Positions 54,756-64,000 of a stretch of DNA of 64,000 bases are shown here, one piece after another. The notes under the pieces were generated by a model, which was not told the DNA's origin, made no database searches, and was given only the letters and a program-made list of their open reading frames with translations. Every line of letters begins with the position of its first letter. Position 1 is the first letter of the stretch. The DNA lies in assembly GCF_030164425.1 (NCBI RefSeq), contig NZ_JASNJD010000012.1, positions 62,001 through 126,000 on the forward strand. Reading direction: 5' to 3'. Origin of the DNA: Pseudodonghicola flavimaris. Its GTDB lineage: Bacteria > Pseudomonadota > Alphaproteobacteria > Rhodobacterales > Rhodobacteraceae. The position numbers and the translations under genes are program-made.

Positions 54756-55619
54756 ATGACCCGATGGATCGCAATCGACCTGCACCCCGGCCACGCCCGG
54801 GGCTGGATGATGACCGGCGACACCGCCGAAGCCCGGGCCGAGGTTACCGCCCCCCGGACGCCGCCGACAGATAGCACGCTGGCGCCCCTGCTCGACGCGC
54901 TGCGCGCGGCGCTGCCCGATGCCGCCACCGCCCCGGCGCTGATCTGCGGGCTGGCCCCCGGTCCCCGCTGCACGCCTGTGGCGATCCCCGCCAAGCCCGA
55001 AGAGCTGTTGCCGCTGCCGCTGCCCGGTCTCAACGCCAGCGCGGTGCCGCCGCTGACCCAGCGCAGCCCCTTTGGCATCATGGTCGGGATGACCGCGCGG
55101 ATCGCCGGCTTCTTCGCGCTCAACCCCAATTGGGACGGGGTGCTCTGCCTGCCCGGGCCGGAAACCCATTGGGTGCAGGTCAGCGCCCGCGAGGTGGTGA
55201 GCTTCCAGAGCGCCCTGTCCGGCACCCTGACCCGAACGCTCAGCCACGCCATTCCCGGCCTGCCCGATGCCTCGGCCGGCGGCTGGGACAAGGACAGTTT
55301 CCTTGACGCGCTCGACACCACACTGTCGCGGCCCGAGCGGTTGGCCTCCGGGCTTGCCGTGCTGGCGGCCGAGGCGGCGCTGGGGCAGCTGGATTCCGGC
55401 GCGGCACCGGCGCGGCTGACCGGGTTGACGATCGGCGCGGAACTGGCCGCCGCCCGCCCCTACTGGCTGGGCCAGCAGGTGGCCTTGCTGGGCGAACCCG
55501 CCGACATCCGCCCCTATGTGCTGGCGCTGGAACGCCAGGGGGTGCCCTGCCTGCAGGCCGATCCGGTCCGACTGGGGCTGGCCGGGCTGACCGCGTTGCG
55601 CCGCCGCATGGCGCGCTGA
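54756..55619 (+). CDS. 2-dehydro-3-deoxygalactonokinase-like protein, degenerate
   Basis: A 287-residue protein recognisable as DgoK-like: GFFALNPNWDGVLCLPGPET, HWVQVSAREVVSFQSALSGT, LSRPERLASGLAVL and IGAELAAARPYWLGQQVALL align with the family from end to end. The phosphate loop, usually DWGTSN, reads DLHPGH, the usual RGEETQIAG reads MVGMTARIAG, and the usual THTKW reads PETHW. These positions bind ATP or sugar, so activity is doubtful. GGAGGCCCGGAG precedes ATG 54756. Confidence 0.7.
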   Translation: MTRWIAIDLHPGHARGWMMTGDTAEARAEVTAPRTPPTDSTLAPLLDALRAALPDAATAPALICGLAPGPRCTPVAIPAKPEELLPLPLPGLNASAVPPLTQRSPFGIMVGMTARIAGFFALNPNWDGVLCLPGPETHWVQVSAREVVSFQSALSGTLTRTLSHAIPGLPDASAGGWDKDSFLDALDTTLSRPERLASGLAVLAAEAALGQLDSGAAPARLTGLTIGAELAAARPYWLGQQVALLGEPADIRPYVLALERQGVPCLQADPVRLGLAGLTALRRRMAR

Positions 55620-55641
55620 GCCGCGTCAGCCCCGGCGCCGC

Positions 55642-56154
55642 TCAGCGCCGCAGTCCGATCGGCGCGCCGATATGCGGCGAGGCCGGCAAACCGGCGTGAT
55701 CAGCCTTCATCCGCGCCAGACGGGCGACGATCCAGTCGGGATAGGCTGCCGATCGCCGGGTGCCGTGATCGACATTCATCGAGACCACCTCCTGCGTGGC
55801 GCAGAGCACGCCATCGGCCTCGCGGATCATCTCGCCGAAGAAATGCATCCGCTTGTGATCGTGATCGACCAGCCGGAAGGCGACGCGGAACGCCTCCGCC
55901 TCGCGCAGTTCGTTCAGAAACAGCGTATGCGACTGCAGCACGAAGGGTCCTTGCCCCGCCGCCTCGATATAGGCGCCGCCGATGCCCAGATGTTCGATGA
56001 AGAGCACATCGGCGGCCTCGTCGAAGGCGATGCCGTAGTAGCCGACGTTCATATGACCGTTGAGGTCGATCCACTGCGGCAGCACCGTCAGCCCGGTCAC
56101 CTCCACCGGTGCCGGATAGGGGCCGTCATGTCCCGTCCGTTCGATCCCTGTCAT
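55642..56154 (-). CDS. 4HBT-type acyl-CoA thioesterase
   Basis: A 170-residue hotdog-fold thioesterase. WIDLNGHMNVGYYGIAFDEA carries the catalytic Asp/Asn-His pattern of the FcbC/YbgC group, and DHDHKRMHFFGEMIREADG forms the central strands. It would hydrolyse an acyl-CoA in the cytoplasm. It is back to back with the amidase; no pathway context is visible. Confidence 0.88.
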   Translation of the reverse strand: MTGIERTGHDGPYPAPVEVTGLTVLPQWIDLNGHMNVGYYGIAFDEAADVLFIEHLGIGGAYIEAAGQGPFVLQSHTLFLNELREAEAFRVAFRLVDHDHKRMHFFGEMIREADGVLCATQEVVSMNVDHGTRRSAAYPDWIVARLARMKADHAGLPASPHIGAPIGLRR

Positions 56155-56301
56155 CGCTGTCCCTCTCCCTGCTGCTCAAGACCGCCGCACTCTGCCCCGG
56201 TCCGCCGCCGGGGCCAAGACCCCGCGGTTGCCTTTTCCATCTGCGGGGCAGATGGTGGCCGCACCCATCGCCCAAGCCGAAGCAAGAAGGAGAGACGCGG
56301 G

Positions 56302-57759
56302 ATGAAGAGCACCTATCTCAAGCAGGACGCCACCGGGCTGGCAGAGCTGGTCGCCAGCGGCGAGACCACGGCTGATGAGCTTCTCGACATCGCGCTGGAG
56401 CTGACCGAGGAACGCAATCCCGCGCTCAACGCGGTGGTCAACATTCAGGAAGACACCGCCCGTCAAGCGATCCGCAACGGCCTGCCCGAGGGGCCCTTTG
56501 CCGGCGTGCCCTTCCTGCTGAAGGATCTGGGCGCGGAGGCCAGGGCCTATCCGACCTGCAGTGGCTCCAAGCTCTTCGCCGGCAGCAAATGGAGCTATGA
56601 TTCCGAAATTTTCCTGCGGATGCAGGCCACCGGCGTCGTCACCTATGGCCGCGCCACCTCGCCCGAGCTCGGCGTCGGGCCGGTGACGGAGGCGAAGGTC
56701 TATGGCGGCCCCACCCGCAACCCCTGGAACACCGATCACACCTCGGGCGGGTCGTCCGGCGGTTCGGGCGCGGCGGTCGCCGCCGGCATCGTGCCGATGG
56801 CGCATGGCTCGGATGGCGGCGGCTCGGTCCGTATCCCGGCCTCCTCCTGCGGGCTGGTGGGCTTCAAGCCGACCCGCGCGCGGCTGCCCGACGGGCCGAT
56901 GTCGGGCGAAGGCTGGGCCGGCATGGCGATCGACGGTTTCCTGACCCGGTCGCTGCGCGACACCGCCAAGATGCTCGATGCCTGTTCCGGCCCCGACCTG
57001 GGCGCCCCCTATGTCGCGCCGCCGCTGGAGATCGGCTTTGCCGAGGCGATGACCCGCGATCCCGGCAAACTGAAGGTGCGATTCGCCACCACCACGCTGA
57101 GCGGCAAACCGATCGATCCCGAATGCGTGGCCGCCGTCGAGAAGACCGCGAAGCTGATGGCCGATCTCGGCCACGAGGTGGAGGAATTCCGCGCCGCCCC
57201 CGATCTGGATGTCGAGGCGATGATGATGGCCTGGACCACCGTGGTCGCCTGCGGCACCGCGCTGAGCGTACGCAACAAGCTGAACGGCGCCCCGCTCGAC
57301 CCCGACATGGTCGAAGGCGTCACCCGCGCCGCCATCACCTATTCGCAGAAGCTCGACGGCGCCGATTATCTCGCCGCGGTGGAAGAGGTGCACGCCTTCG
57401 GCCGCCGCATGGCGCATGTGTTCCTCGACTGCGACGTGCTGCTGACCCCGACACTGGCAACGCCGCCGGCTCCGGTCGGCACCTACAAGCCCGATTTCGA
57501 GGATTTCATCGCCTATCGCAACGGCCCCGGCTCGGTCTTCGACTATTCGCCCTATACCGCGATCTTCAACGCCTCGGGCCAGCCCGCCGTCACCCTGCCG
57601 CTGCACTGGAGCGCGAACGATCTGCCCGTCGGCGTGCATCTGGCGATGGCCTACGGGTTGGACGAGAAACTGATCTCGGTCGCAGCCCAGTTGGAACGCG
57701 CCGCCCCTTGGACAGCCAAGCAGCTGAGCCTGATCGAAGCCGGCCCGCGGCAGCCCTGA
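56302..57759 (+). CDS. amidase (amidase signature family)
   Basis: A 485-residue amidase. The Ser-cisSer-Lys triad is visible: [18 protein letters not shown] for the Lys, and [20 protein letters not shown] with [20 protein letters not shown] for the two serines. The overall pattern is similar to 6-aminohexanoate-cyclic-dimer hydrolase and aryl-acylamidases. AAGGAGAGACGCGGG precedes ATG 56302. The natural amide substrate is unknown. It is followed 22 bases later by the ABC system. Confidence 0.92.
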   Translation: MKSTYLKQDATGLAELVASGETTADELLDIALELTEERNPALNAVVNIQEDTARQAIRNGLPEGPFAGVPFLLKDLGAEARAYPTCSGSKLFAGSKWSYDSEIFLRMQATGVVTYGRATSPELGVGPVTEAKVYGGPTRNPWNTDHTSGGSSGGSGAAVAAGIVPMAHGSDGGGSVRIPASSCGLVGFKPTRARLPDGPMSGEGWAGMAIDGFLTRSLRDTAKMLDACSGPDLGAPYVAPPLEIGFAEAMTRDPGKLKVRFATTTLSGKPIDPECVAAVEKTAKLMADLGHEVEEFRAAPDLDVEAMMMAWTTVVACGTALSVRNKLNGAPLDPDMVEGVTRAAITYSQKLDGADYLAAVEEVHAFGRRMAHVFLDCDVLLTPTLATPPAPVGTYKPDFEDFIAYRNGPGSVFDYSPYTAIFNASGQPAVTLPLHWSANDLPVGVHLAMAYGLDEKLISVAAQLERAAPWTAKQLSLIEAGPRQP

Positions 57760-57781
57760 GCGGCTGCCGGGAAGGAGGAGC

Positions 57782-58489
57782 ATGCCCGGCACCAGTTTCA
57801 GAACGCGCAACCTGCGCAAGATCTACGGCGAGGGCGCCGCGGCGGTGCATGCGCTGCGCGGCGTCACGCTGGAGATCCCGGAAGGCGAGATCGTGGTGCT
57901 GCTGGGCCCCTCGGGCAGTGGCAAGTCCACCCTGCTCAATATCCTCGGCGGACTGGACAGGGCCACTGATGGCGAGGTCTGGTTCCGCGATCACGACCTG
58001 GCGACGATGAGCGACCGGGAACTGACCCGCTACCGCCGCGACCACGTCGGCTTCGTGTTCCAATTCTACAATCTGATGCCCAGCCTGACCGCGCATGAGA
58101 ATGTCGAGCTGGTGACCGAAATCTCCCGCAATCCGATGGACCCGGCCGAGGCGCTGCGGCTCGTCGGGCTGGACAAGCGGGCCGATCATTTCCCGGCCCA
58201 GATGTCGGGCGGCGAACAGCAGCGGGTCGCCATCGCCCGGGCGCTGGCGAAACAGCCCGACGTGCTGTTCTGCGACGAGCCGACCGGCGCGCTGGACAGC
58301 ACCACGGGGCGGGCGGTGCTGAAGGTGCTGCAAGAGGTGAACCAGAATCTCGGCACCACCATCATGATCGTCACCCATGCCGCCGCCCAGGCCGCCATGG
58401 CCGACCGGGTGATCCATTTCGCCGATGGCGGGGTGCGCGAGGTGGTCGAGAACCAGAGCCGGCTCAGCCCCGATCTGATCGAGTGGTAG
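57782..58489 (+). CDS. ABC transporter ATP-binding protein (MacB/LolD-like)
   Basis: A 235-residue ATPase. Walker A is [20 protein letters not shown], signature [18 protein letters not shown], Walker [21 protein letters not shown], and switch His in [11 protein letters not shown]. The pattern with GGLDRATDG is typical of the MacB/LolD exporter branch. GGGAAGGAGC precedes ATG 57782. It is followed by its permease after 7 bases. Confidence 0.95.
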   Translation: MPGTSFRTRNLRKIYGEGAAAVHALRGVTLEIPEGEIVVLLGPSGSGKSTLLNILGGLDRATDGEVWFRDHDLATMSDRELTRYRRDHVGFVFQFYNLMPSLTAHENVELVTEISRNPMDPAEALRLVGLDKRADHFPAQMSGGEQQRVAIARALAKQPDVLFCDEPTGALDSTTGRAVLKVLQEVNQNLGTTIMIVTHAAAQAAMADRVIHFADGGVREVVENQSRLSPDLIEW

Positions 58490-58496
58490 GGCGGCG

Positions 58497-60872
58497 ATGC
58501 TGACCCACCCGGCGCCCCTCACCCGCAAGCTGACCCGCGATCTGTGGCGCATCCGCGGCCAGGCGCTGGCAATCGCCGCGGTGATCGCGGTGGGGGTGAT
58601 GCTGCTGGTGATGATGACCGGGCTGACCGCCTCGCTCAGCGAGACCCGCCGCGCCTATTACGACCGCTATCGACTGGCCGAGGTCTTCGCCCCGGTGACC
58701 CGCGCCCCGGACCGTCTGGCCGCCGACCTGCGGGCGCTGCCGGGGGTGTCGCGGGTGGAAACCCGAGTCACCGGCCGGGCGCTGATCGACCTGCCTGGCC
58801 AGACCCTGCCGGTGCAGGCCCGCGCCCTGTCGCTGCCCGACTTCCACAGCCCGGCACTGAACGCGATCTATCTGACCGACGGCCGGCTGTTCGACGGCAG
58901 CCGCGCCGACGAGGTGGTGGTGCTGAAGAGCTTCGCCAAGGCGCGCGGCCTGCACCCCGGCGACCGGCTGACGGTGACGATGAACGGATTTCGCCGGGTG
59001 CTGCGGGTGGTGGGTTTCGCGCAATCGCCGGAATTCCTCTATGCCACCGCGCCGGGCGAGCTGGTGCCGGACGATGCCCGCTTTGCCGTGCTGTGGATGA
59101 GCCGCACCGCGCTCTCCGCCGCCTATGACATGGAGGGCGCCTTTTCCGAGGCGCTGATCTCGCTCAGCCGCGGCACCGATCCGCAGGCGGTGATCGCCGG
59201 CGCCGACCGGCTGCTGGACCGCTTTGGCGCCACCGGGGCCTATGCGCTGAAGGATCTGGAATCCAACCGGTTCATCACCGAGGAGATCGACGGGTTGAAG
59301 CGCAGCGCCGCCAGCGTACCGCCGGTGATCCTCGCCGTGGCGGCCTTCCTTATGTATATGGTGATCTCCCGCATGATCCAGGCGGAGCGGGAGCAGATCG
59401 GCCTGATGAAGGCCTTCGGCTATCGCAACCGCGAGGTCGGCAGCCACTACTTCCGGATGATCCTGACCATCGCGCTGGGGGGCGCGCTGATGGGCAGCCT
59501 GTTCGGCATCCTGCTGGGTCGGTCGATGATCGATGTCTACCTGATCTATTACAAGTTCCCCTTCCTGGTGTTCCGGCTGGAGCCCTCGTCCTTCCTGATC
59601 GGCTTCGGTGCCAGCCTGCTCGCGGCCTCGGCCGGCGGGCTGGTGGTGCTGCGCCGGGTCTTCGCGCTGACGCCGGCGGTGGCGATGCGGGCGCCGGCGC
59701 CGCCCGACTACAGCCGCAGCGGCCGGGTTGCCGCCCGGCTGTCGCGACTGCTGGACCAGCCCAGCCGCATGGTGCTGCGGCGGATCACCCGCCAGCCGCT
59801 GCGCATCGGCGGTGCCGTGCTGGGAGTGGCCTCGGGGCTGTCGCTTTCGGTGGCGATGATCGCCATCATCGCCAGTTTCGACGCCATGCAGGAGACCACC
59901 TTTTCCGTCATCGACCGCAGCGACCTGAATGTGAGCTTCACCCGCGCCATCGCCGCCCGCAGCGCCTTCGACCTGGCCCGCATCCCCGGCGTGATCGAGG
60001 TGGAGCCGGTCCGCATCGTCCCGGCCATCCTGAAACACGGGCGCGACCGCTATAACGGCGCGATCTACGGGCTGGTCGCCACGCCGCGGCTGAACCGCGC
60101 CGTCGATGCCCAGGGCCAGCCGATCCCGATCCGCGACGGCGGCGTCGTCCTGTCGACCGGGTTGGCCAGAACGCTGAAGATCGGCGCCGGCGACCATCTG
60201 CAGGTCGAAGTGCGCGAGGGGCGCCGTCCCAGTCTGTCGCTGCCGGTGGTGGCCGTGGCCGACAGCCTTCTGGGCTCGCCCGCCTATATGGCGCTGGACG
60301 GGCTGAACCGGGCGCTGAAGGAACCCCTGCGGGTCTCTGGCGCCTATCTGCGGGTCGATGCCGCCCGGACGGCAGAGATCTACCGGGCGCTGAAGGCGAT
60401 GCCGATGGTCGCCGGCGTCAGCGTCAAGAGCCAGAGCGTTGCCGCGCTGGAACGGATGATGGATGAGGGCGCCGGCGCCATGCGCTATGTGATGGCGCTG
60501 ATCGCCGGGGTGGTGACCTTCGGGGTGATCTACAACGCCGCCCGCATCGCCCAGGCCGAACGCGCCCGCGATCTGGCCAGCCTCAGGGTACTGGGGTTCT
60601 CGCGCAACGAGGTCGCCTTCGTCCTGCTGGGAGAGCTGGTGGCGGTGATGCTGCTGGCCCTGCCGCTGGGGGCGCTGATGGGCTACGGGCTGACCTTCGT
60701 GATCGCCGCCGCCTTCAGCACCGACATCTATCAGATCCGCCCCGTCGTCAGCCCGGCGAGCTATGGCTGGGCGATGAGCGTGGTGATCGCCGCGGCGCTG
60801 ATCTCGGGTCTGCTGGTCAAACGCGACATCGACCGTGCGGATGTGCTATCCGCGCTGAAGACAAGGGAGTGA
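58497..60872 (+). CDS. ABC transporter permease (FtsX-like, duplicated)
   Basis: A 791-residue permease with two FtsX domains. There are an N-terminal helix (IAAVIAVGVMLLVMMTGLTA), a large extracytoplasmic part, membrane segments around VPPVILAVAAFLMYMVISRM and GGALMGSLFGILLGRSMIDV, and a repeat of the arrangement in the second half ending LGELVAVMLLALPLGALMGY. It moves lipids or small molecules out or across the envelope together with the ATPase and adaptor. The start at 58497 has GGGCGGCG upstream. Confidence 0.93.
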   Translation: MLTHPAPLTRKLTRDLWRIRGQALAIAAVIAVGVMLLVMMTGLTASLSETRRAYYDRYRLAEVFAPVTRAPDRLAADLRALPGVSRVETRVTGRALIDLPGQTLPVQARALSLPDFHSPALNAIYLTDGRLFDGSRADEVVVLKSFAKARGLHPGDRLTVTMNGFRRVLRVVGFAQSPEFLYATAPGELVPDDARFAVLWMSRTALSAAYDMEGAFSEALISLSRGTDPQAVIAGADRLLDRFGATGAYALKDLESNRFITEEIDGLKRSAASVPPVILAVAAFLMYMVISRMIQAEREQIGLMKAFGYRNREVGSHYFRMILTIALGGALMGSLFGILLGRSMIDVYLIYYKFPFLVFRLEPSSFLIGFGASLLAASAGGLVVLRRVFALTPAVAMRAPAPPDYSRSGRVAARLSRLLDQPSRMVLRRITRQPLRIGGAVLGVASGLSLSVAMIAIIASFDAMQETTFSVIDRSDLNVSFTRAIAARSAFDLARIPGVIEVEPVRIVPAILKHGRDRYNGAIYGLVATPRLNRAVDAQGQPIPIRDGGVVLSTGLARTLKIGAGDHLQVEVREGRRPSLSLPVVAVADSLLGSPAYMALDGLNRALKEPLRVSGAYLRVDAARTAEIYRALKAMPMVAGVSVKSQSVAALERMMDEGAGAMRYVMALIAGVVTFGVIYNAARIAQAERARDLASLRVLGFSRNEVAFVLLGELVAVMLLALPLGALMGYGLTFVIAAAFSTDIYQIRPVVSPASYGWAMSVVIAAALISGLLVKRDIDRADVLSALKTRE

Positions 60873-60876
60873 TCCG

Positions 60877-62118
60877 GTGACCGCCACGCGCAAGAAATCC
60901 CGCCCCGTGCTGAGCGCCGCTGCCGCGCTGCTGGTTGCCGCCGCGCTGGCGGCCGCCTTTTGGCCGCGCCCGGCGCTGGTCGATCTGGACGCGGTGCGGC
61001 AAGGGGCGATGCGACTGACCATCGACGAGGAGGGGCACACCCAGGTTCACGACCCCTATGTCGTCTCCTCCCCCGTCGCCGGAGAGCTGCAGCGCGTCAC
61101 CATCCGCCCAGGCGATCCGGTGGTGAAGGGCGAAACCGTGGTGGCGCGGATGCGGCCGGCCAACCCCTCGGCACTGGACGTGCGCACGCGCGAACAGGCG
61201 CTGGCGGCGGTCGATGCCGCCGAGGCGGCGCTGAATGTCGCCCGCGCCGATCTGAACGCCGCCCGTGCCAACCGCGATTTCGCCGACAGCGAACTGCAAC
61301 GCGTGCGCAAGCTGGTCGAACGCCAGATCACCAGCAAGGTCAGCCTGGAGCGTGCCGAACAGGAGGCGCGGGTGGCGCAGGCCAATGTCGACACCGCCGC
61401 CGCCGCCATCGCCATGCGCGAGGCCGAGCTGACGAACGCCCGCGCCCAGCTGATCAGCTTCGACGACAGGGGGCTCGGCACGGCGCTGGCCGATCACACC
61501 GCCCCCGATCCCGGCACCCCGATCCGCGCCCCGATCGACGGCACCGTCCTGCGGGTGATCCAGAAGAGCGCGACCACCCTGCCCGCCGGCTCGGCGATTC
61601 TGGAAATCGGCGATGTCGCCCGCGATCTGGAGATCGAGGTCGAACTGCTATCCTCGGACGCGGTGCAGGTACATGTCGGCGATCCGGTGATCGTCACCAA
61701 CTGGGGCGGCCCCGGCGATCTCTCCGGCCGGGTCGAGCGGATCGAACCCTATGGCTTCACCAAGACCTCGGCGCTGGGGGTGGAGGAACAGCGGGTCAAG
61801 ACCACGGTGGGCTTCACCGGGGCGCCTGAGGCGCGGGCCGGGCTCGGCCATGGCTACCGGGTCGAGGTGCGGATCGTGGTCTGGCAAAGCGATGCGGCGC
61901 TTCTGGTGCCCTCCTCCGCGCTCTTCCGGCATCAGGACGGCTGGGCGGTGTTCCGCGTCACCGACGGGCGCGCGCATCTGACCCCGGTGCACATCGGCCA
62001 TGACAATGGCATCTCTGCGGATGTGACGGAGGGGCTGGCGGAGGGCGATCAGGTCGTGCTCTTCCCGCCGGCCAATCTGGCCGACCACCAGCGCGTCAAG
62101 CAGCGAGAAATCGAATAG
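60877..62118 (+). CDS. HlyD/MacA-type periplasmic adaptor
   Basis: A 413-residue membrane fusion protein from GTG 60877 (TCCG upstream, weak site). It has one N-terminal helix (AALLVAAALAAAFWPRP), a lipoyl-like segment (DPYVVSSPVAGELQRVTI), a coiled-coil hairpin (about residues 110-200, with AANRDFADSELQRVRKLVER) and a beta-barrel ending LFPPANLADHQRVK. It completes the ATPase-permease-adaptor system. No outer-membrane TolC-like gene is adjacent. Confidence 0.92.
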   Translation: MTATRKKSRPVLSAAAALLVAAALAAAFWPRPALVDLDAVRQGAMRLTIDEEGHTQVHDPYVVSSPVAGELQRVTIRPGDPVVKGETVVARMRPANPSALDVRTREQALAAVDAAEAALNVARADLNAARANRDFADSELQRVRKLVERQITSKVSLERAEQEARVAQANVDTAAAAIAMREAELTNARAQLISFDDRGLGTALADHTAPDPGTPIRAPIDGTVLRVIQKSATTLPAGSAILEIGDVARDLEIEVELLSSDAVQVHVGDPVIVTNWGGPGDLSGRVERIEPYGFTKTSALGVEEQRVKTTVGFTGAPEARAGLGHGYRVEVRIVVWQSDAALLVPSSALFRHQDGWAVFRVTDGRAHLTPVHIGHDNGISADVTEGLAEGDQVVLFPPANLADHQRVKQREIE

Positions 62119-62184
62119 GAGCCACGGAGACAAGCCAGTTAACCGGCTGTAACCGGACGCTTTTTCACCAATTCTGGGGGAGAA

Positions 62185-62259
<75 letters not shown>

Positions 62260-62482
62260 GCTGTGGGCGGGTGATTAGACGCAAATCGCAGGGGGTGCAA
62301 GCGCATTCTTGAAAATTTTTTGCGCCCCAAAATGCAGCGGCTTCCGGCCCGGCTTCGCCCTGTCCCGGAGCCGCCCCACGCCCCACCCCCGGCCCCGCGC
62401 GGTGTCACCATAGCGATGCGCCCTGCAGCAAAGCCCGCGCGGCAATCTGGACCGGCGCCGGATGCTCCTGTAGAGAAAGCCC

Positions 62483-62659
62483 ATGGCACCCAGAAGCAAG
62501 AACAGTGACAAAAGCAAATCCGCGACAGAGCGCGAAGCCCGGCTAAAGGCCGCGCTGAAGGCCAATATGTCCCGGCGCAAGGCGCAGGCCCGCGCCCGGG
62601 CAGCGACCGCGGAACAGCCTGGGGATGAGGCCGACACCACAGGCAAGCGCGAAGGGTAG
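62483..62659 (+). CDS. small basic protein upstream of murA
   Basis: A 58-residue highly charged protein (MAPRSKNSDKSKSATEREAR, then LKAALKANMSRRKAQARARA) with a helical, Lys/Arg-rich middle and an acidic tail. AGAGAAAGCCC precedes ATG 62483 and the stop lies 6 bases before murA, so the two are cotranscribed. Small genes of this type precede murA in related bacteria, from general knowledge. No function assigned. Confidence 0.65.
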   Translation: MAPRSKNSDKSKSATEREARLKAALKANMSRRKAQARARAATAEQPGDEADTTGKREG

Positions 62660-62665
62660 CAGCAG

Positions 62666-63934
62666 ATGGATTCGATTTTGGTCACCGGCAACGGGCCGCT
62701 CAGCGGTCAGATCCCGATTGCGGGGGCAAAGAACGCCTGTCTGGCGCTGATGCCCGCCACGCTGCTGAGCGAAGAGCCGCTGACCCTGACCAATGCGCCG
62801 CGTCTGTCCGACATCCGCACCATGACGGCGCTGCTGCAGTCGCTGGGGGCGGAGGTCACCAGCCTGCAGAACGGCCAGGTGCTGGCGATGTCGAGCCACG
62901 ATCTGAACAACCATGTCGCCGATTACGATATCGTGCGGAAGATGCGCGCCTCGAATCTGGTGCTGGGACCGATGCTGGCGCGGCTGGGCCATGCCGTGGT
63001 CTCGCTGCCCGGCGGCTGCGCCATCGGTGCCCGGCCGATGGATCTGCACATCCACGGGCTGGAGGCGCTGGGGGCGGAGATCGAGTTGCGCGACGGCTAT
63101 CTGCACGCCAAGGCGCCGCGCGGGCTGAAGGGCGCGGTGGTGGATTTCTCCTTCGCCTCGGTCGGCGCCACCGAAAACGTGCTGATGGCGGCGACGCTGG
63201 CCAAGGGCACCACGGTGCTGAACAACGCAGCCCGCGAACCCGAGATCGTCGATCTGGCCAGCTGCCTGCGCAAGATGGGCGCCCGGATCGAAGGCGACGG
63301 CACCTCGGTCATCACCATCGAGGGGGTCGACCGGCTGCATGGCGCCACCCACCCGGTGGTGGCGGACCGGATCGAACTGGGCACCTACATGCTGGCCCCG
63401 GCCATCGCCGGCGGCGAAGTCGAATGCCTGGGCGGCCGGCTGGAGCTGGTCGGCAGCTTCGTCGAGAAACTGGACGAGGCCGGCATTTCGGTGACCGAGA
63501 CCGAGCACGGGCTGAAGGTGCGCCGCCGCGGCGACGTGATCCGCGCCGTGGATGTGACCACCGAACCCTTCCCCGGCTTTCCGACCGACCTGCAGGCGCA
63601 GATGATGGCGCTGCTCTGCACCGCCGAGGGCACCAGCGTGCTGGAGGAACGGATCTTCGAGAACCGCTTCATGCATGCACCCGAGCTGATGCGCATGGGG
63701 GCGCAGATCGAGGTTCAGGGCGGCACTGCCCGGGTCAACGGCGTCGAACAGCTCAAGGGGGCGCCGGTGATGGCAACCGACCTGCGCGCCTCGGTCTCGC
63801 TGATCCTGGCCGGGCTGGCGGCCGAGGGCGAAACCGTGGTCAGCCGGGTCTATCACCTCGACCGCGGCTACGAACATGTGGAAACCAAGCTGCAGGCGGT
63901 GGGCGCGAAAATCGAACGGATACAGGGCGCATGA
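62666..63934 (+). CDS. murA: UDP-N-acetylglucosamine 1-carboxyvinyltransferase
   Basis: A 422-residue enzyme that transfers enolpyruvate from PEP to UDP-GlcNAc, the first committed step of peptidoglycan synthesis. The catalytic Cys118 lies in [20 protein letters not shown] (the fosfomycin-sensitive form). [20 protein letters not shown] and [20 protein letters not shown] are conserved. Length equals the family norm. It overlaps the next gene by ATGA at 63931. Confidence 0.97.
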   Translation: MDSILVTGNGPLSGQIPIAGAKNACLALMPATLLSEEPLTLTNAPRLSDIRTMTALLQSLGAEVTSLQNGQVLAMSSHDLNNHVADYDIVRKMRASNLVLGPMLARLGHAVVSLPGGCAIGARPMDLHIHGLEALGAEIELRDGYLHAKAPRGLKGAVVDFSFASVGATENVLMAATLAKGTTVLNNAAREPEIVDLASCLRKMGARIEGDGTSVITIEGVDRLHGATHPVVADRIELGTYMLAPAIAGGEVECLGGRLELVGSFVEKLDEAGISVTETEHGLKVRRRGDVIRAVDVTTEPFPGFPTDLQAQMMALLCTAEGTSVLEERIFENRFMHAPELMRMGAQIEVQGGTARVNGVEQLKGAPVMATDLRASVSLILAGLAAEGETVVSRVYHLDRGYEHVETKLQAVGAKIERIQGA

Positions 63935-64000
63935 CCGAAGACGCAACATTTGAAGAGGGCGGCGAGGCGCCGCTGAACCTGGGTGCGGTCGATGCCGAGG
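63931..64000 (+). CDS. DUF2948-like protein, N-terminal part only
   Basis: Only the first 23 codons are in the window ([23 protein letters not shown]). The start overlaps the murA stop (ATGA). An [11 protein letters not shown]-like opening after murA is typical of DUF2948 proteins in Rhodobacteraceae. The gene is cut off by the window edge. Confidence 0.7.
   Translation, partial: MTEDATFEEGGEAPLNLGAVDAE

Overview
The window comes from a GC-rich alphaproteobacterial chromosome, most likely Rhodobacteraceae/Roseobacteraceae. Supporting signs are high GC in nearly every gene, a tandem glycine riboswitch in front of gcvT-gcvH-gcvP, a tamA-tamB pair, murA followed by a DUF2948-like gene, an FAD monooxygenase paired with a DUF2783 protein, and a dispersed intergenic repeat with an ATATTTGGGCCAGA-like core. 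The genus cannot be fixed from sequence alone. No rRNA, CRISPR array, prophage or insertion sequence was seen; there is one tRNA (tRNA-Thr, GGT).

Layout. 0-21 kb is core or house-keeping DNA: start of a SulP permease, a beta-helix membrane protein, methionine/purine salvage (mtnP, apt), an FAD monooxygenase with DUF2783 and a divergent LuxR-type regulator, a LysE exporter, a small divergent gene pair around a 24-bp palindrome, a flavin reductase-like protein, pepT, a frameshifted GNAT acetyltransferase, an acyl-CoA dehydrogenase, a DadA-like oxidase, the glycine cleavage operon with its riboswitch, two secreted hypotheticals and a GAPDH-type dehydrogenase. 21.2-26.6 kb holds tamA and tamB (outer-membrane protein/lipid transport). 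26.7-27.6 kb is a glucokinase-like gene.

27.8-54.2 kb is an extracellular polysaccharide locus: glycosyltransferases, a WecG/TagA enzyme, a Wzy-like polymerase, a Wzx-like flippase, a Wzz-like co-polymerase, a CpsD-like ATPase with a broken P-loop and an initiating sugar-phosphate transferase. In its middle (31.6-44.5 kb) sits a tightly coupled assembly line: a one-module type I PKS (KS-AT-KR-DH-ACP-TE), a GT2 glycosyltransferase, a formyltransferase/headless condensation/adenylation NRPS with a luciferase-like FMN monooxygenase inserted inside the adenylation domain, and a Sfp-type phosphopantetheinyl transferase. Start/stop overlaps (ATGA) tie most of these genes together, and the run continues (44.5-48.1 kb) with an SGNH hydrolase, a Tat-exported glycoside-hydrolase-like protein and another GT2. 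The simplest reading (inference) is that a polyketide/amino-acid-derived group is made and attached to a sugar of the exported polysaccharide or to a glycolipid. This is the most interesting system in the window.

54.8-64 kb returns to ordinary genes: a degenerate DgoK-like kinase, a thioesterase, an amidase, a three-gene MacB-like ABC efflux system (ATPase, permease, adaptor), tRNA-Thr, a small basic protein, murA and the start of a DUF2948-like gene.
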